DNA of 39,273 nucleotides from Lentisphaerota bacterium (lineage in GTDB: Bacteria; Verrucomicrobiota; Kiritimatiellia; RFP12; UBA1067). The translations under genes and the position numbers were made by a program. How positions within the stretch are numbered: position 1 is the stretch's first letter; each line of letters starts with the position of its first letter. The stretch is taken from NCBI GenBank assembly GCA_012838435.1, contig DUPH01000307.1, positions 1 to 39,273 on the forward strand, in the 5' to 3' direction. Shown one piece after another: positions 16,749-24,164 of this stretch. The notes beneath the pieces are model-generated. The model had not been told where the DNA came from and searched no databases. It saw only the letters and a list, made by a program, of their open reading frames with translations.

Positions 16749-17473
16749 GCTGAGACCTCCTGTGCGTCGTCCGGGTCAGCCAGGAGCTTGTCAACCTGCT
16801 CAATCAATTCGGCTCGGTCAAAATCACTGGTGCGGAACATGGCTGCAATACGGCCGCGGTTCAGCACGATCACGCGTGTACACCAGTTCAGCATTTCATC
16901 GAGTTCATGGCCTGTCGCAATCACCGCCGCGCGCAACGAAGCGGCCGACAGCGCCGCGCCACATGCCGCACGCTGGGGGCGGTCAAGTCCGGCCAAGAGA
17001 TCATCCAGCAGTAACAGCTTGGGAAATGTGCTCAGGGCATCCGCCAGACCAACGCGCTTGCGATACCCGTGGGAAAGCAGGCCAATACGTGTATCGCGTA
17101 CGTCGGTAAGGCCACTCGCAGACAGAGCCTCGTTGATGCGCCGTCGCACGCGCATAGCGCGTTCGCCCTTCAAGCGCACGCGGTAGGTCAGATACTCCTC
17201 CACAGTCATGTCATTGTAGAGCGGGTTATGCGCAGACAGGTAACCGATGGTACGGCGATATTTGATGGGCCGCTGCAACGTATCGACCCCATGCAGGTGC
17301 ACAGTGCCAGCGTCCTGCATCAGGAGGCATGCCAAGACTTTCAGGAGCGTCGTCTTGCCCGCGCCATTGGGACCGGTCAGCGCGACGATTTCGCCGGGCG
17401 CCACGTCAAACGTGATGTCCTTCAGGATCGGGCGTGTGCCGTAAGCGAAAGAGATATGGGCAACATCCAGCAT
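16745..17473 (-). CDS. ABC transporter ATPase, GldA-like, with altered Walker B
   Basis: A 242-aa ATPase. Walker A is GPNGAGKTT (34-42). IGYLSAHNPLYNDMTVEEYL (76-95) strongly resembles the GldA/NatA type, where the common form has PEHNPLY. The signature is LSHGYRKRVGLA (133-144) and the H-loop is ATGHE. The Walker B run is LLLLDDLLAGLD (153-164). The position normally held by the catalytic Glu is Asp158, and the following Pro is Leu. This may slow ATP hydrolysis or mark a subfamily. It starts 6 bp after the phosphomannomutase gene and overlaps the permease. Confidence 0.88.
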   Translation of the reverse strand: MLDVAHISFAYGTRPILKDITFDVAPGEIVALTGPNGAGKTTLLKVLACLLMQDAGTVHLHGVDTLQRPIKYRRTIGYLSAHNPLYNDMTVEEYLTYRVRLKGERAMRVRRRINEALSASGLTDVRDTRIGLLSHGYRKRVGLADALSTFPKLLLLDDLLAGLDRPQRAACGAALSAASLRAAVIATGHELDEMLNWCTRVIVLNRGRIAAMFRTSDFDRAELIEQVDKLLADPDDAQEVSA

Positions 17474-17479
17474 CGTTCC

Positions 17480-18835
17480 TCACATATTTTTGTCCACAAA
17501 GGGTGCTAGGGCCGCCTCCAGCACATCCAGCCGCTCACGCAAAAGCTCGGCGTCCCGCGTCTCGACAATCAGGCGCAGGTAGGGTTCGGTATTTGATTTG
17601 CGCACGCTGAACCAGCCGTCGGCGTCATCAAGGCGCACACCGTCGATGTCGCACCGGGCAGCGCCGCCGCTCCAAGCGTCAGCGGCCGCGAGTACGGCTT
17701 CGATCGCCCGGTCTTTATCGGCGATACGGTAGTTCAACTCGCCGGAATTGGCGTAACGGCAGATCGGTGCCATGAGGGCGCTGAAGCTTACGCCCCGGCG
17801 TTTGGCGTCGGCCAGAGCCGCCAGCACCAGCAGGGCGGCCAACTCGCCGGAATCGCAACAGAAAAAGTCACGGAAGTAGTAGTGGCCGGCCAACTCGCCA
17901 CCGCACACCGCGCCGGTTTCGCGCAACAGCACCTTGGCGAAGGCGTGTCCGACCTTGCCCATCACAGTGCGCGCGCCGTCGGCCTTCAGCGCTTCGATCG
18001 CGCCGCGCGAGGTTCGCACATCATGGATGACGGTCGCGCCGGGTTCTCGCTTAAGGAATGTACGCGCGATGATCGGGATCAGATAGTCCGGCTGCACAAA
18101 GGCACCGGTCTCGTCCACGAACATCACGCGGTCGGCGTCGCCATCAAAGATCACACCGACATCAAGCTGTTGCGCGCGCACCACTTGGGCGAGCTGTTCA
18201 CGACTCGCCGCCTCCAGCGGATTCGGCGAGTGGTGGGGGAAGGTGCCGTCGGGCACGTCGTTGAGATAGATCGGGCCGTCACCCAACAGATTGTGGATGA
18301 ACAACCCCACGACACCGTCAGAGCAGTCGACCGCATAGCGCAGACCGCTCAGGTCGGCGCGGAAGTCCGTCATCCATTCGATAAAAGCATCGCGGTAGTC
18401 AACTTCGTGCCGGGCACCCGGTTGCGCCGCAGTCGGCGGGAGTGCGCCGGACGCGACCTTCGCCTCCACCTCGGCGAGACCGCTCGTGTAGCCCACGGGC
18501 CGGGCACCGGCGCGCGAAACCTTCATACCGTTGTGCGAGGCCGGATTGTGCGAGGCCGTGATCTGCACCGAGGCGTCGTAACCCTCACGTGCGGTGAAAA
18601 AGTAGACCATCGGCGTGGTAGCTAGTCCCATGTCATCCACTGTGCAGCCGGCTTCGGTCAAACCGCGGCACAGCGCGTCGCGCACGGCGGGCGACGAGAG
18701 GCGCGCATCGCGTCCGATCAGCCAGCGCCGTGCGTCCAGCACATGCGGCAACCAGCGTCCGATACGATAGACAGTGTCGAGATCAAAGTCCCGTTCGAAC
18801 TCGCCGCGCATGTCATAGGCTTTGAAAAAAGACAT
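17480..18835 (-). CDS. Phosphomannomutase/phosphoglucomutase
   Basis: An alpha-D-phosphohexomutase that interconverts hexose 6- and 1-phosphates, feeding nucleotide sugars for envelope glycans or glycogen. The phosphoserine loop is TASHNPASHNGMK (Ser95), the metal site is DGDADR, and the C-terminal phosphate-binding loop is RKSNTEPYLRL. The 451-aa length is usual for the ManB/AlgC group. The ATG at 18835 is preferred over 18847 because GGGAGGGG lies just upstream of it, inside the first codons of the longer reading. It follows the coiled-coil gene by 15 bp and precedes the GldA-like gene by 6 bp. Substrate preference between mannose and glucose cannot be fixed by eye. Confidence 0.9.
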   Translation of the reverse strand: MSFFKAYDMRGEFERDFDLDTVYRIGRWLPHVLDARRWLIGRDARLSSPAVRDALCRGLTEAGCTVDDMGLATTPMVYFFTAREGYDASVQITASHNPASHNGMKVSRAGARPVGYTSGLAEVEAKVASGALPPTAAQPGARHEVDYRDAFIEWMTDFRADLSGLRYAVDCSDGVVGLFIHNLLGDGPIYLNDVPDGTFPHHSPNPLEAASREQLAQVVRAQQLDVGVIFDGDADRVMFVDETGAFVQPDYLIPIIARTFLKREPGATVIHDVRTSRGAIEALKADGARTVMGKVGHAFAKVLLRETGAVCGGELAGHYYFRDFFCCDSGELAALLVLAALADAKRRGVSFSALMAPICRYANSGELNYRIADKDRAIEAVLAAADAWSGGAARCDIDGVRLDDADGWFSVRKSNTEPYLRLIVETRDAELLRERLDVLEAALAPFVDKNM

Positions 18836-18850
18836 TGCCCCTCCCATTTC

Positions 18851-19315
18851 TCATTGGATCACGACCAGCGAAATGCCGGAGTGCGCCCCCTTGGGCTTCA
18901 TGGCCTTCAGCCAAGGCGGCATTTCCGAGGCGGTGGTTTCAGTGGTGTTGGTGGTCACATCGATGGTGGTGGGTGAGGTGGCGGCCAAAGTCTGCATCAC
19001 CTCTTGCAGGCGCGCGGTGTTGCGCCGGTCCAGATGCGTCGAGGTGGAGAACGCGCCCAAGATGCCACCGACCAGCGTGCAGATGATCGAAACCAGAACC
19101 AGCGTCGAAAGCTTCACGGCGAGTCGTCCATTCTGATCGGTGTGCAGGCCCTTCTGCGCCTGCACACGTTCGCGAACAGCTTCCAAACGCTCGCGCTCGA
19201 GCAGAATACGCTCGCGCTCGAGCTTGAGCTTCTCTTGCTCGATCTGCAATTCCGTGCGCGACAGGGTTTCATCTCCCGTCGCGGGATCGAGCGATAAGTT
19301 ATCGATCACGTCCAT
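18851..19315 (-). CDS. Small coiled-coil, single-span membrane protein
   Basis: A 154-aa protein not recognised as any named family. An acidic N-terminus is followed by a strongly charged helix rich in Glu, Arg and Leu (about 22-55, predicted coiled coil). Next come one membrane segment (about 67-90, LSTLVLVSIICTLVGGILGAF) and a Thr/Ser-rich external part that ends SGISLVVIQ. With no signal peptide before the helix, the coiled coil is probably cytoplasmic. It sits 17 bp after pfp and 15 bp before the phosphohexomutase gene, so it is co-transcribed. It may be a membrane anchor or scaffold, but this is inference. Confidence 0.75.
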   Translation of the reverse strand: MDVIDNLSLDPATGDETLSRTELQIEQEKLKLERERILLERERLEAVRERVQAQKGLHTDQNGRLAVKLSTLVLVSIICTLVGGILGAFSTSTHLDRRNTARLQEVMQTLAATSPTTIDVTTNTTETTASEMPPWLKAMKPKGAHSGISLVVIQ

Positions 19316-19332
19316 GCGGCTTTCCCTCCGGG

Positions 19333-20529
19333 TTACGCGCGAAGTTGCGCGAAGCGCGTGCAGACAGGCAACGGGCCGACCAGCGGCCGCGCGTAGTCCA
19401 CGAACGCCTGTGTGACATCGTTGCCTGCTTTATTGATGAAGGCCGTCGGCATGTGGCGTGTTTCGCGTGCCACGCTGCGCAACGGGACGACCACGAAGTC
19501 CACTTTGTATGCCTTCGTTTTGCGGCGTTTGATGGCGATCGAGCCGCTGGCGATCTGGTCTTCGACCGCAGCCTTGACGGCGGCGATCCCGACCTGGCGC
19601 GCTTCCTGCGAGTCTGTCTCCGAGGCGATGCCGGGGAAGGAACGCTGCAGGTAACCGAACGTGTCGGCGCGCACCCGCTTGATCCCCGCCTGTTCCTTGA
19701 GCACCTTGGCCAACAGATCGCCCAACGCGCCGGTGCCGCTGAGTTGCACGTTGCCGTGCGAATCGACCTCCTGCGTGTAGGCCGCGATGATCGGCGTGCC
19801 GGCCCGGTCGGTGATGCCTTCGGAGACGGCAACCACGCAACGCCCGTGACGCTTCATCATAGCCTTCACGTCTTTGACAAAACGATCCATGCTGAACGCG
19901 CGTTCCGGCAGATAGATCAAATGCGGGCCGTCATCCTTCTCCGTACGCGCCAAAGCTGACGCAGCCGTCAGGAATCCCGCGTGCCTGCCCATGATGACAT
20001 CGATCTTCACACCGCCCAGCGCACGGTTGTCCAGATCGTCGCCCTTCACCGCGCAGGCCACGAAGCGCGCGGCACTGCCATAGCCTGGCGTGTGGTCATT
20101 TTCGCGGAGATCGTTATCGATGGTCTTGGGAATGTGGAAGCAACTGATGCCGTACTCTGCTTTTACCGCCTCCTCGTTGATGATGTGTACGGTCTCGGCT
20201 GAATCATTACCGCCAATGTAGAAGAAGTAGCGGACATCGAGTTTACGCAAGACTTTGAAAATGGCCTGGCAATCCTCGGGCGTCGGTTTGCGTCGCACCG
20301 ATCCCAACGCTGACCCAGGGGTTTGGGCTACCGCCTCCAGCGTGGCACGGCTCTCTTTGCGCAGGTTGATAAAACGCTCGTCAAGGATACCTTGGATACC
20401 GTGTAGCGCTCCGAAAATCTTTCCGACGGAGCCGCCGTCCCGGGCTGCAAGTACCGCGCCGACCAAGCTTTGGTTGATGACCATCGAGGGACCACCACTC
20501 TGGGCGATCAGCATGTTACCTTTTTTCAT
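19333..20529 (-). CDS. pfp: Diphosphate-dependent 6-phosphofructokinase
   Basis: A 398-aa enzyme that phosphorylates fructose 6-phosphate reversibly, using pyrophosphate instead of ATP. Two markers show this: GGNDS (106-110) in place of the ATP-type GGDGS, and PKTIDND (134-140) with Lys where ATP enzymes have Gly. MGRHAGFL and the effector/substrate region follow. The start is set at 20529 because AAGGAG stands 8 nt upstream, although an upstream in-frame ATG exists at 20580. It is the first gene of a nine-gene minus-strand cluster and diverges from dciA across 42 bp. Glycolysis here would thus be reversible at this step. Confidence 0.93.
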   Translation of the reverse strand: MKKGNMLIAQSGGPSMVINQSLVGAVLAARDGGSVGKIFGALHGIQGILDERFINLRKESRATLEAVAQTPGSALGSVRRKPTPEDCQAIFKVLRKLDVRYFFYIGGNDSAETVHIINEEAVKAEYGISCFHIPKTIDNDLRENDHTPGYGSAARFVACAVKGDDLDNRALGGVKIDVIMGRHAGFLTAASALARTEKDDGPHLIYLPERAFSMDRFVKDVKAMMKRHGRCVVAVSEGITDRAGTPIIAAYTQEVDSHGNVQLSGTGALGDLLAKVLKEQAGIKRVRADTFGYLQRSFPGIASETDSQEARQVGIAAVKAAVEDQIASGSIAIKRRKTKAYKVDFVVVPLRSVARETRHMPTAFINKAGNDVTQAFVDYARPLVGPLPVCTRFAQLRA

Positions 20530-20555
20530 CTGCGAATCTCCTTTTTCAAAACGGT

Positions 20556-20585
20556 ATGATATACTTTCTGCATGCGACAAGGCAA
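20556..20585 (-). promoter_or_regulatory. Possible sigma70-type promoter for pfp
   Basis: On the minus strand TTGCCT (20580-20585) is followed after 18 bp by TATCAT (20556-20561). The latter matches the -10 consensus at five of six positions. It overlaps the first codons of dciA, and the +1 would fall near 20549, about 20 nt before the pfp start. Confidence 0.4.
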
Positions 20586-21108
20586 ACCTCCGTTTAAAGA
20601 GCCCGACGAAAGTGGGGATGAACCTGGGATGTTCGACAGTGCCCCGGACGAGGCCGACTTCATGGTGCGGCCGAAGGGGGCGCGTCGTACGCTTACGTCG
20701 CGCGACAAAGAACGTAACCGCCGGGTGGGCGAACTATTCCGGCGCGCGATACCCGGGCTGCCGATCGATGCCGACCCACCCGAGACGCGCATAGAACCCA
20801 CACCGTTTGCAGCGATGATCGAGCAGGTACTCAAGCAACTAAAGATCAATGAGACGCCCTGGCTGGATGATTTAAATCGTGCGTGGCCCACGCTGGTGCC
20901 ACCCGAAGTGGCGCGCGTGGCGCGTCCCGGCAAGTGGGAGAACGGCATCCTCTTCGTTTACGTGACCTCCTCGATCAAACTGTTCGAACTCCGTCGCACA
21001 CATCTGCCGCAGATCGAAAAGGCGGTCAAAGCGTTCGTCGGCGCGAATCGTGTGCGGCAAGTGCGCCTGATGGTCAACACAGTCCCGCTCCCTCCCGGAA
21101 GTGAATAG
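20572..21108 (+). CDS. dciA: DciA-like (DUF721) helicase loader
   Basis: A 178-aa protein whose second half (about 82-168) matches the DUF721/DciA fold: WLDDLNRAWPTLVPPEVARVARPGKW, then LFVYVTSSIKLFELRR, then VRQVRLMV. DciA proteins help load the replicative helicase DnaB in bacteria lacking DnaC/DnaI. The N-terminal 75 residues are charged and probably disordered. The ATG at 20572 has no Shine-Dalgarno sequence; TATACT at 20560-20565 would place the transcript start near the ATG itself, so leaderless translation is possible. A second Met at 20629 is an alternative start. The gene is divergent from pfp and has no plus-strand partner. Confidence 0.82.
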   Translation: MRQGKPPFKEPDESGDEPGMFDSAPDEADFMVRPKGARRTLTSRDKERNRRVGELFRRAIPGLPIDADPPETRIEPTPFAAMIEQVLKQLKINETPWLDDLNRAWPTLVPPEVARVARPGKWENGILFVYVTSSIKLFELRRTHLPQIEKAVKAFVGANRVRQVRLMVNTVPLPPGSE

Positions 21109-21478
21109 CGGACAACTGGGCAGGGCGGTGGGAAGTAATGAGGCGCTAAGGTTTTTTGGGGGGCAGGGGCGAGGTTTGTTTACTACGAAACATACGGAAT
21201 ACACGAAAAGGCACAGCACTGATTTTGTGTAGTTCATGGTTTAGGTTTTAACGTAATGTGGCACGGGCATCTTGCCCGTGTTTCATGGGCGAGACGCCCA
21301 TGCCACTAGGGGTTTTGCAAGAGCCTCCCCTGTTAAGAATTTCCGGCTCATGCGGTGAATGTCTTGCCAAGCACCGCATTATCGATTGGTAGGCTTGCAA
21401 CCGGCGGCGGATCAGGTAAAATGAATGGCTCAAAAACAGCTTGCGGAAGGCGCGGGCAGAATACAAGGACGCAGAGAC
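21109..21478. other. Gene-free gap with one family A repeat
   Basis: Between dciA and ilvE. It contains G-rich low-complexity sequence (about 21150-21175), an AT-richer stretch and the family A element at 21258-21330. No promoter could be assigned with confidence. An in-frame extension of ilvE to 21425 lacks family support. Confidence 0.6.
21258..21330 (+). repeat. Family A two-hairpin repeat, right arm retained
   Basis: The core 21258-21306 runs from GTGGCA to TGCCAC with hairpins CACGGGCA/TGCCCGTG and CATGGGCG/CGCCCATG (loop AGA here). The right outer arm AGGGGTTTTGCAAGAGCC follows directly. The left outer arm is missing. Confidence 0.85.
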
Positions 21479-22492
21479 ATGCAGAACATCGATTGGGCGA
21501 GTTTGGGTTTTAGCTACATGGATACGCATTGCCACATCCGTTATGTGTGGCGCGACGGCGTGTGGAGCGAGGGCGAACTGGTGAAGGAGCCGTATCTGAA
21601 AATGCACATCGCGGCCTCCTGCCTGCACTACGGCCAAGAGGCGTTCGAGGGCCTCAAAGCGTTTCGCTGCAAAGACGGCAAGGTGCGTATCTTCCGTCCG
21701 CACGCCAATGGCGAGCGGCTGATCGGATCGGCGCGCCGTACTTGCATGGCACCGGTGCCTGTGGATATGTTTGTTGACGCGGTCAAGCGCGCGGTCAAGG
21801 CCAACGAGGATTTCATGCCGCCGTATGGCACGGGCGGCTCGATGTACATCCGTCCGCTGCTGCTCGGTACCGGACCGCAGATCGGCGTGGCGCCGGCCAA
21901 CGAATACACGTTTCTGGTGATGGTCATGCCGGTGGGACCCTACTACAAAGGTGGGCTCAAGCCGGTGCGTGCGCTGGTGGTGGACGAGTACGATCGCGCG
22001 GCACCGCACGGCACGGGCGATATCAAGATCGGTGGCAACTACGCGGCCAGCCTGTACGCGCATGAGGAGGCCAAGCGCGCGGGGTATCCTGTGGAACTCT
22101 ATCTGGACGCCAAGACCCGCACGTTCATCGAAGAATTCGCGACCTCCAATTTTATCGGCATCACCAAGGACGGCACATACGTTACGCCCGATTCGCATTC
22201 GGTGTTGCCCAGTGTCACCAACGACACGCTCAAGCAGATTGCGGCTGATCTGGGCATGAAGGTCGAGGTGCGCCCGGTGCCGTTCGACGAGGTCAAGGAG
22301 TTTGCCGAGGTCGCGGCGTGCGGCACGGCGGTGGTCGTCACACCGATCTGCGAGATCACGCGCGGTGACACGGTGATCACGACCGGCGATCCGGACGGTT
22401 GCGGGCCGGTGCTGCAAAAGCTGTACGATACGGTGCAGGGCATCCAGTACGGCCGGCTGCCGGACACCCACGGCTGGTGCGTCGAGGTCTAA
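21479..22492 (+). CDS. ilvE: Branched-chain amino acid aminotransferase
   Basis: A PLP-dependent class IV aminotransferase for the last step of valine, leucine and isoleucine synthesis. The pattern is that of the larger type related to eukaryotic BCATs: LHYGQEAFEGLKAFR (49-63), RPLLLGTGP, then GTGDIKIGGNYAASL with the PLP lysine Lys183, EEFATSNFIGI (218-228) and a C-terminal YGRLPDTHGW. The 337-aa length is typical. The ATG at 21479 is preferred, with AAGGA about 10 nt upstream. A tandem 16-bp repeat overlaps the stop codon. Confidence 0.93.
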   Translation: MQNIDWASLGFSYMDTHCHIRYVWRDGVWSEGELVKEPYLKMHIAASCLHYGQEAFEGLKAFRCKDGKVRIFRPHANGERLIGSARRTCMAPVPVDMFVDAVKRAVKANEDFMPPYGTGGSMYIRPLLLGTGPQIGVAPANEYTFLVMVMPVGPYYKGGLKPVRALVVDEYDRAAPHGTGDIKIGGNYAASLYAHEEAKRAGYPVELYLDAKTRTFIEEFATSNFIGITKDGTYVTPDSHSVLPSVTNDTLKQIAADLGMKVEVRPVPFDEVKEFAEVAACGTAVVVTPICEITRGDTVITTGDPDGCGPVLQKLYDTVQGIQYGRLPDTHGWCVEV

Positions 22493-22519
22493 CCGGCTAC
22501 GCCTCTAACCGGCTGCGCC
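22488..22519. repeat. Two tandem 16-bp units at the end of ilvE
   Basis: TCTAACCGGCTACGCC and TCTAACCGGCTGCGCC stand head to tail with one difference. The second unit can pair with the following GCCGGAGTTAG as a bulged hairpin and may serve as a terminator. Confidence 0.6.
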
Positions 22520-22531
22520 GGAGTTAGTAAG

Positions 22532-22559
22532 TAGGATTTAGGAGTTAGGATTTAGGAGG
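22532..22559 (+). repeat. Four heptads that include a ribosome binding site
   Basis: TAGGATT, TAGGAGT, TAGGATT and TAGGAGG are consecutive. The last unit contains GGAGG at the right distance from the GTG at 22566. The reverse complement of the first three units is present at 10612-10634. Confidence 0.8.
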
Positions 22560-22565
22560 GGCTTT

Positions 22566-23570
22566 GTGTCTGTTGCGCGTAGACGGTTTTTGCAAATGGC
22601 GGCGGTCGCCGGAACGGCGGCCGTTGTCCGCAGTGAAGGCGCGTCCGCAGCCTCTTCTCAGCCGCCCGCGCGCTGTCTGCGGGGCGGGTTCGCACTTGAT
22701 GCGGAACGTCTGCGGATCTTCAGCCCGGCGGTGCGTGCGCCGCTGAAGATCATGGTGATCGGCGATACGCATCTCTTTCTGGATGATGCGCGCGGTGAAC
22801 CGTATCAGTCCTACAGCGGACGGATGGCGAAAGCCTACAATACGACGAAGCATGTGGCGACCGGTGCGTCGACGACACCGCAGGCGTGTTTCGAGGAGGC
22901 ACTGTCGCGTGCCCGCGAAGAGCGCGTGGCATTGCTGGTGCTGGTGGGCGACATCCTGAGCTTTCCCTCTGAAGCCGCTGTCGAGTGGGCGCATGCGCGC
23001 TTGCAGGCATCCGGCGTGCCTTACCTCTACATCGCGGGAAACCACGACTGGCATTACGAAGGCATGGAGGGCACGAGCCATGACCTGCGCGCGACGTGGA
23101 CGGCGCAACGCCTCGCGCCCTTGTATCAGGGACGTCATCCGCTGATGGCGGCGGTAGATGTGGGCGGCGTGCGCGCCGTGGTGATTGACGACTCGACCTA
23201 TGAGATTCTGCCGGAGCAGGCTGCTTTCTTCCGCGAGCAGGTGGCCAGCGGTATGCCGTTGGCGCTTTTCATGCACATTCCGCTTTATGCGCCTGGTCGC
23301 GGTATTGGGTTCGGATGCGGCCATCCCGACTGGAATGCGTCACGCGACAAGAATTGGCAGATCGAGCGACGCATGAAGTGGCCCGAAGCCGGACATACGC
23401 CGACCACGCTGTCTTTCAGGCGCGATGTGTTCGCGGCGCCGAATCTGCTCGGCGTGTTCGCAGGCCATATCCACAGGCCCTCGCTCGACTGCGTGAACGG
23501 CATCCCGCAGATCGTCACGGCCGCCAATGCCGCCGGCGGATTCGTCACCGCAGAGTTTCTGCCCGTGTGA
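22566..23570 (+). CDS. Tat-exported calcineurin-like metallophosphoesterase
   Basis: A 334-aa predicted exported phosphoesterase. The N-terminus RRRFLQMAA (5-13) is a twin-arginine signal. The five metal-site motifs are present: GDTH (Asp67, His69), GD (Asp129), GNHD (159-161), MH (His237) and GHIH (His301, His303). Folding and metal loading before export fit the Tat route. The start is a GTG with GGAGG 6 nt upstream, supplied by a heptad repeat. Substrate unknown; phosphodiesters or phosphomonoesters in the periplasm would fit. No operon partner. Confidence 0.88.
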   Translation: MSVARRRFLQMAAVAGTAAVVRSEGASAASSQPPARCLRGGFALDAERLRIFSPAVRAPLKIMVIGDTHLFLDDARGEPYQSYSGRMAKAYNTTKHVATGASTTPQACFEEALSRAREERVALLVLVGDILSFPSEAAVEWAHARLQASGVPYLYIAGNHDWHYEGMEGTSHDLRATWTAQRLAPLYQGRHPLMAAVDVGGVRAVVIDDSTYEILPEQAAFFREQVASGMPLALFMHIPLYAPGRGIGFGCGHPDWNASRDKNWQIERRMKWPEAGHTPTTLSFRRDVFAAPNLLGVFAGHIHRPSLDCVNGIPQIVTAANAAGGFVTAEFLPV

Positions 23571-23590
23571 CTTCCGCGCAACGCGCGAGA

Positions 23591-23719
23591 ACGCTTAGTC
23601 CCCCACACTCAGTCCCACACACTTAGTCGGTTACGCTTAGTCGCTACACCTAGTCGATTGCGCTAGCGACAAAGTGTTTGGACTAGGTGTAAACGACGAC
23701 GTGTTGCGACTAAGTGCGG
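23591..23719. repeat. 14-bp tandem units with an inverted end
   Basis: Units ending in TAGTC or CAGTC are spaced 14, 14, 14 and 13 bp (ends at 23600, 23614, 23628, 23642 and 23655). An 11-bp perfect inverted repeat follows: TACACCTAGTC (23645-23655) with GACTAGGTGTA (23681-23691). A second inverted copy is GCGACTAAGTG (23706-23716). Fourteen is twice seven, linking this to the heptad class. Confidence 0.8.
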
Positions 23720-23813
23720 CTCGTGGGGGCGCTCGTCCGTCGGCGCTTCGCAAGGGTAAGGCCGCCTCTTCGGGGCTGTGACTCCGCGCACTGACCGCGC
23801 CGGATTCCCGATG

Positions 23814-23848
23814 AACGCTCAACGTTCAACGCTCAACTTTCAAGTTCA
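23814..23848. repeat. Five heptads (AACGCTC type)
   Basis: AACGCTC, AACGTTC, AACGCTC, AACTTTC and AAGTTCA are consecutive, the same unit type as at 10196-10216 and the complement of that at 25809-25836. Confidence 0.75.
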
Positions 23849-23946
23849 TTTGCCCGTCCTTGCTCTCACTCTTTCAACACGGTGTGAGCCTGATGGATGG
23901 ACTTGGACGGCAATAGGGCGGTCTGCGGCGTCTCGCCGTACCTTTT

Positions 23947-24162
23947 CTATTTTTTTCGCGAGCGCAGTGCCAAACAAAACAGAACAAACACAAGCGGCAT
24001 CCCTACTAAAGTCGCGAAGGGTATCACCATGAGAGGGAGACCGAAGCCTACGGCCGGTGTTCCGTCAGAAGAGCCAGTTACATACTCAACAATGGCCAGA
24101 AACGCATAAAGAAGAATCACAAGCGACAAGATCGAAAAAACAATGACCCCAAGCCTGCGCAT
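23947..24162 (-). CDS. Small two-span membrane protein
   Basis: A 71-aa product with hydrophobic segments at about 5-27 and 41-64 and a basic C-terminus RSRKK. It is not recognised as a known family. The ATG follows the pdxA stop after 2 bp, so it is probably the last gene of that operon. No strong Shine-Dalgarno sequence is seen (GGGAG is about 13 nt away). The arrangement of two clean membrane helices and the tight spacing argue for a real gene. Confidence 0.6.
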   Translation of the reverse strand: MRRLGVIVFSILSLVILLYAFLAIVEYVTGSSDGTPAVGFGLPLMVIPFATLVGMPLVFVLFCLALRSRKK

Positions 24163-24164
24163 AT

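Larger units (their letters stand above)
23571..23946. other. Gene-free gap with tandem and inverted repeats
   Basis: It holds the 14-bp-unit array with inverted end (23591-23719), a heptad array (23814-23848) and a short hairpin CGGCG-TCT-CGCCG (23926-23938) just beyond the minus-strand stop at 23947. No coding region is supported. Confidence 0.65.

Noticed and set aside
22488-22530. Resemblance to an integron attC site (CTAAC...GTTAG)
   Set aside because: Spacing and inner boxes do not fit attC, no integrase or cassette array is present, and the unit is a simple 16-bp tandem repeat.
23591-23719. Possible CRISPR-like array
   Set aside because: Repeat units are 13-14 bp with no spacers of regular 25-40 bp length, and no cas genes are near.
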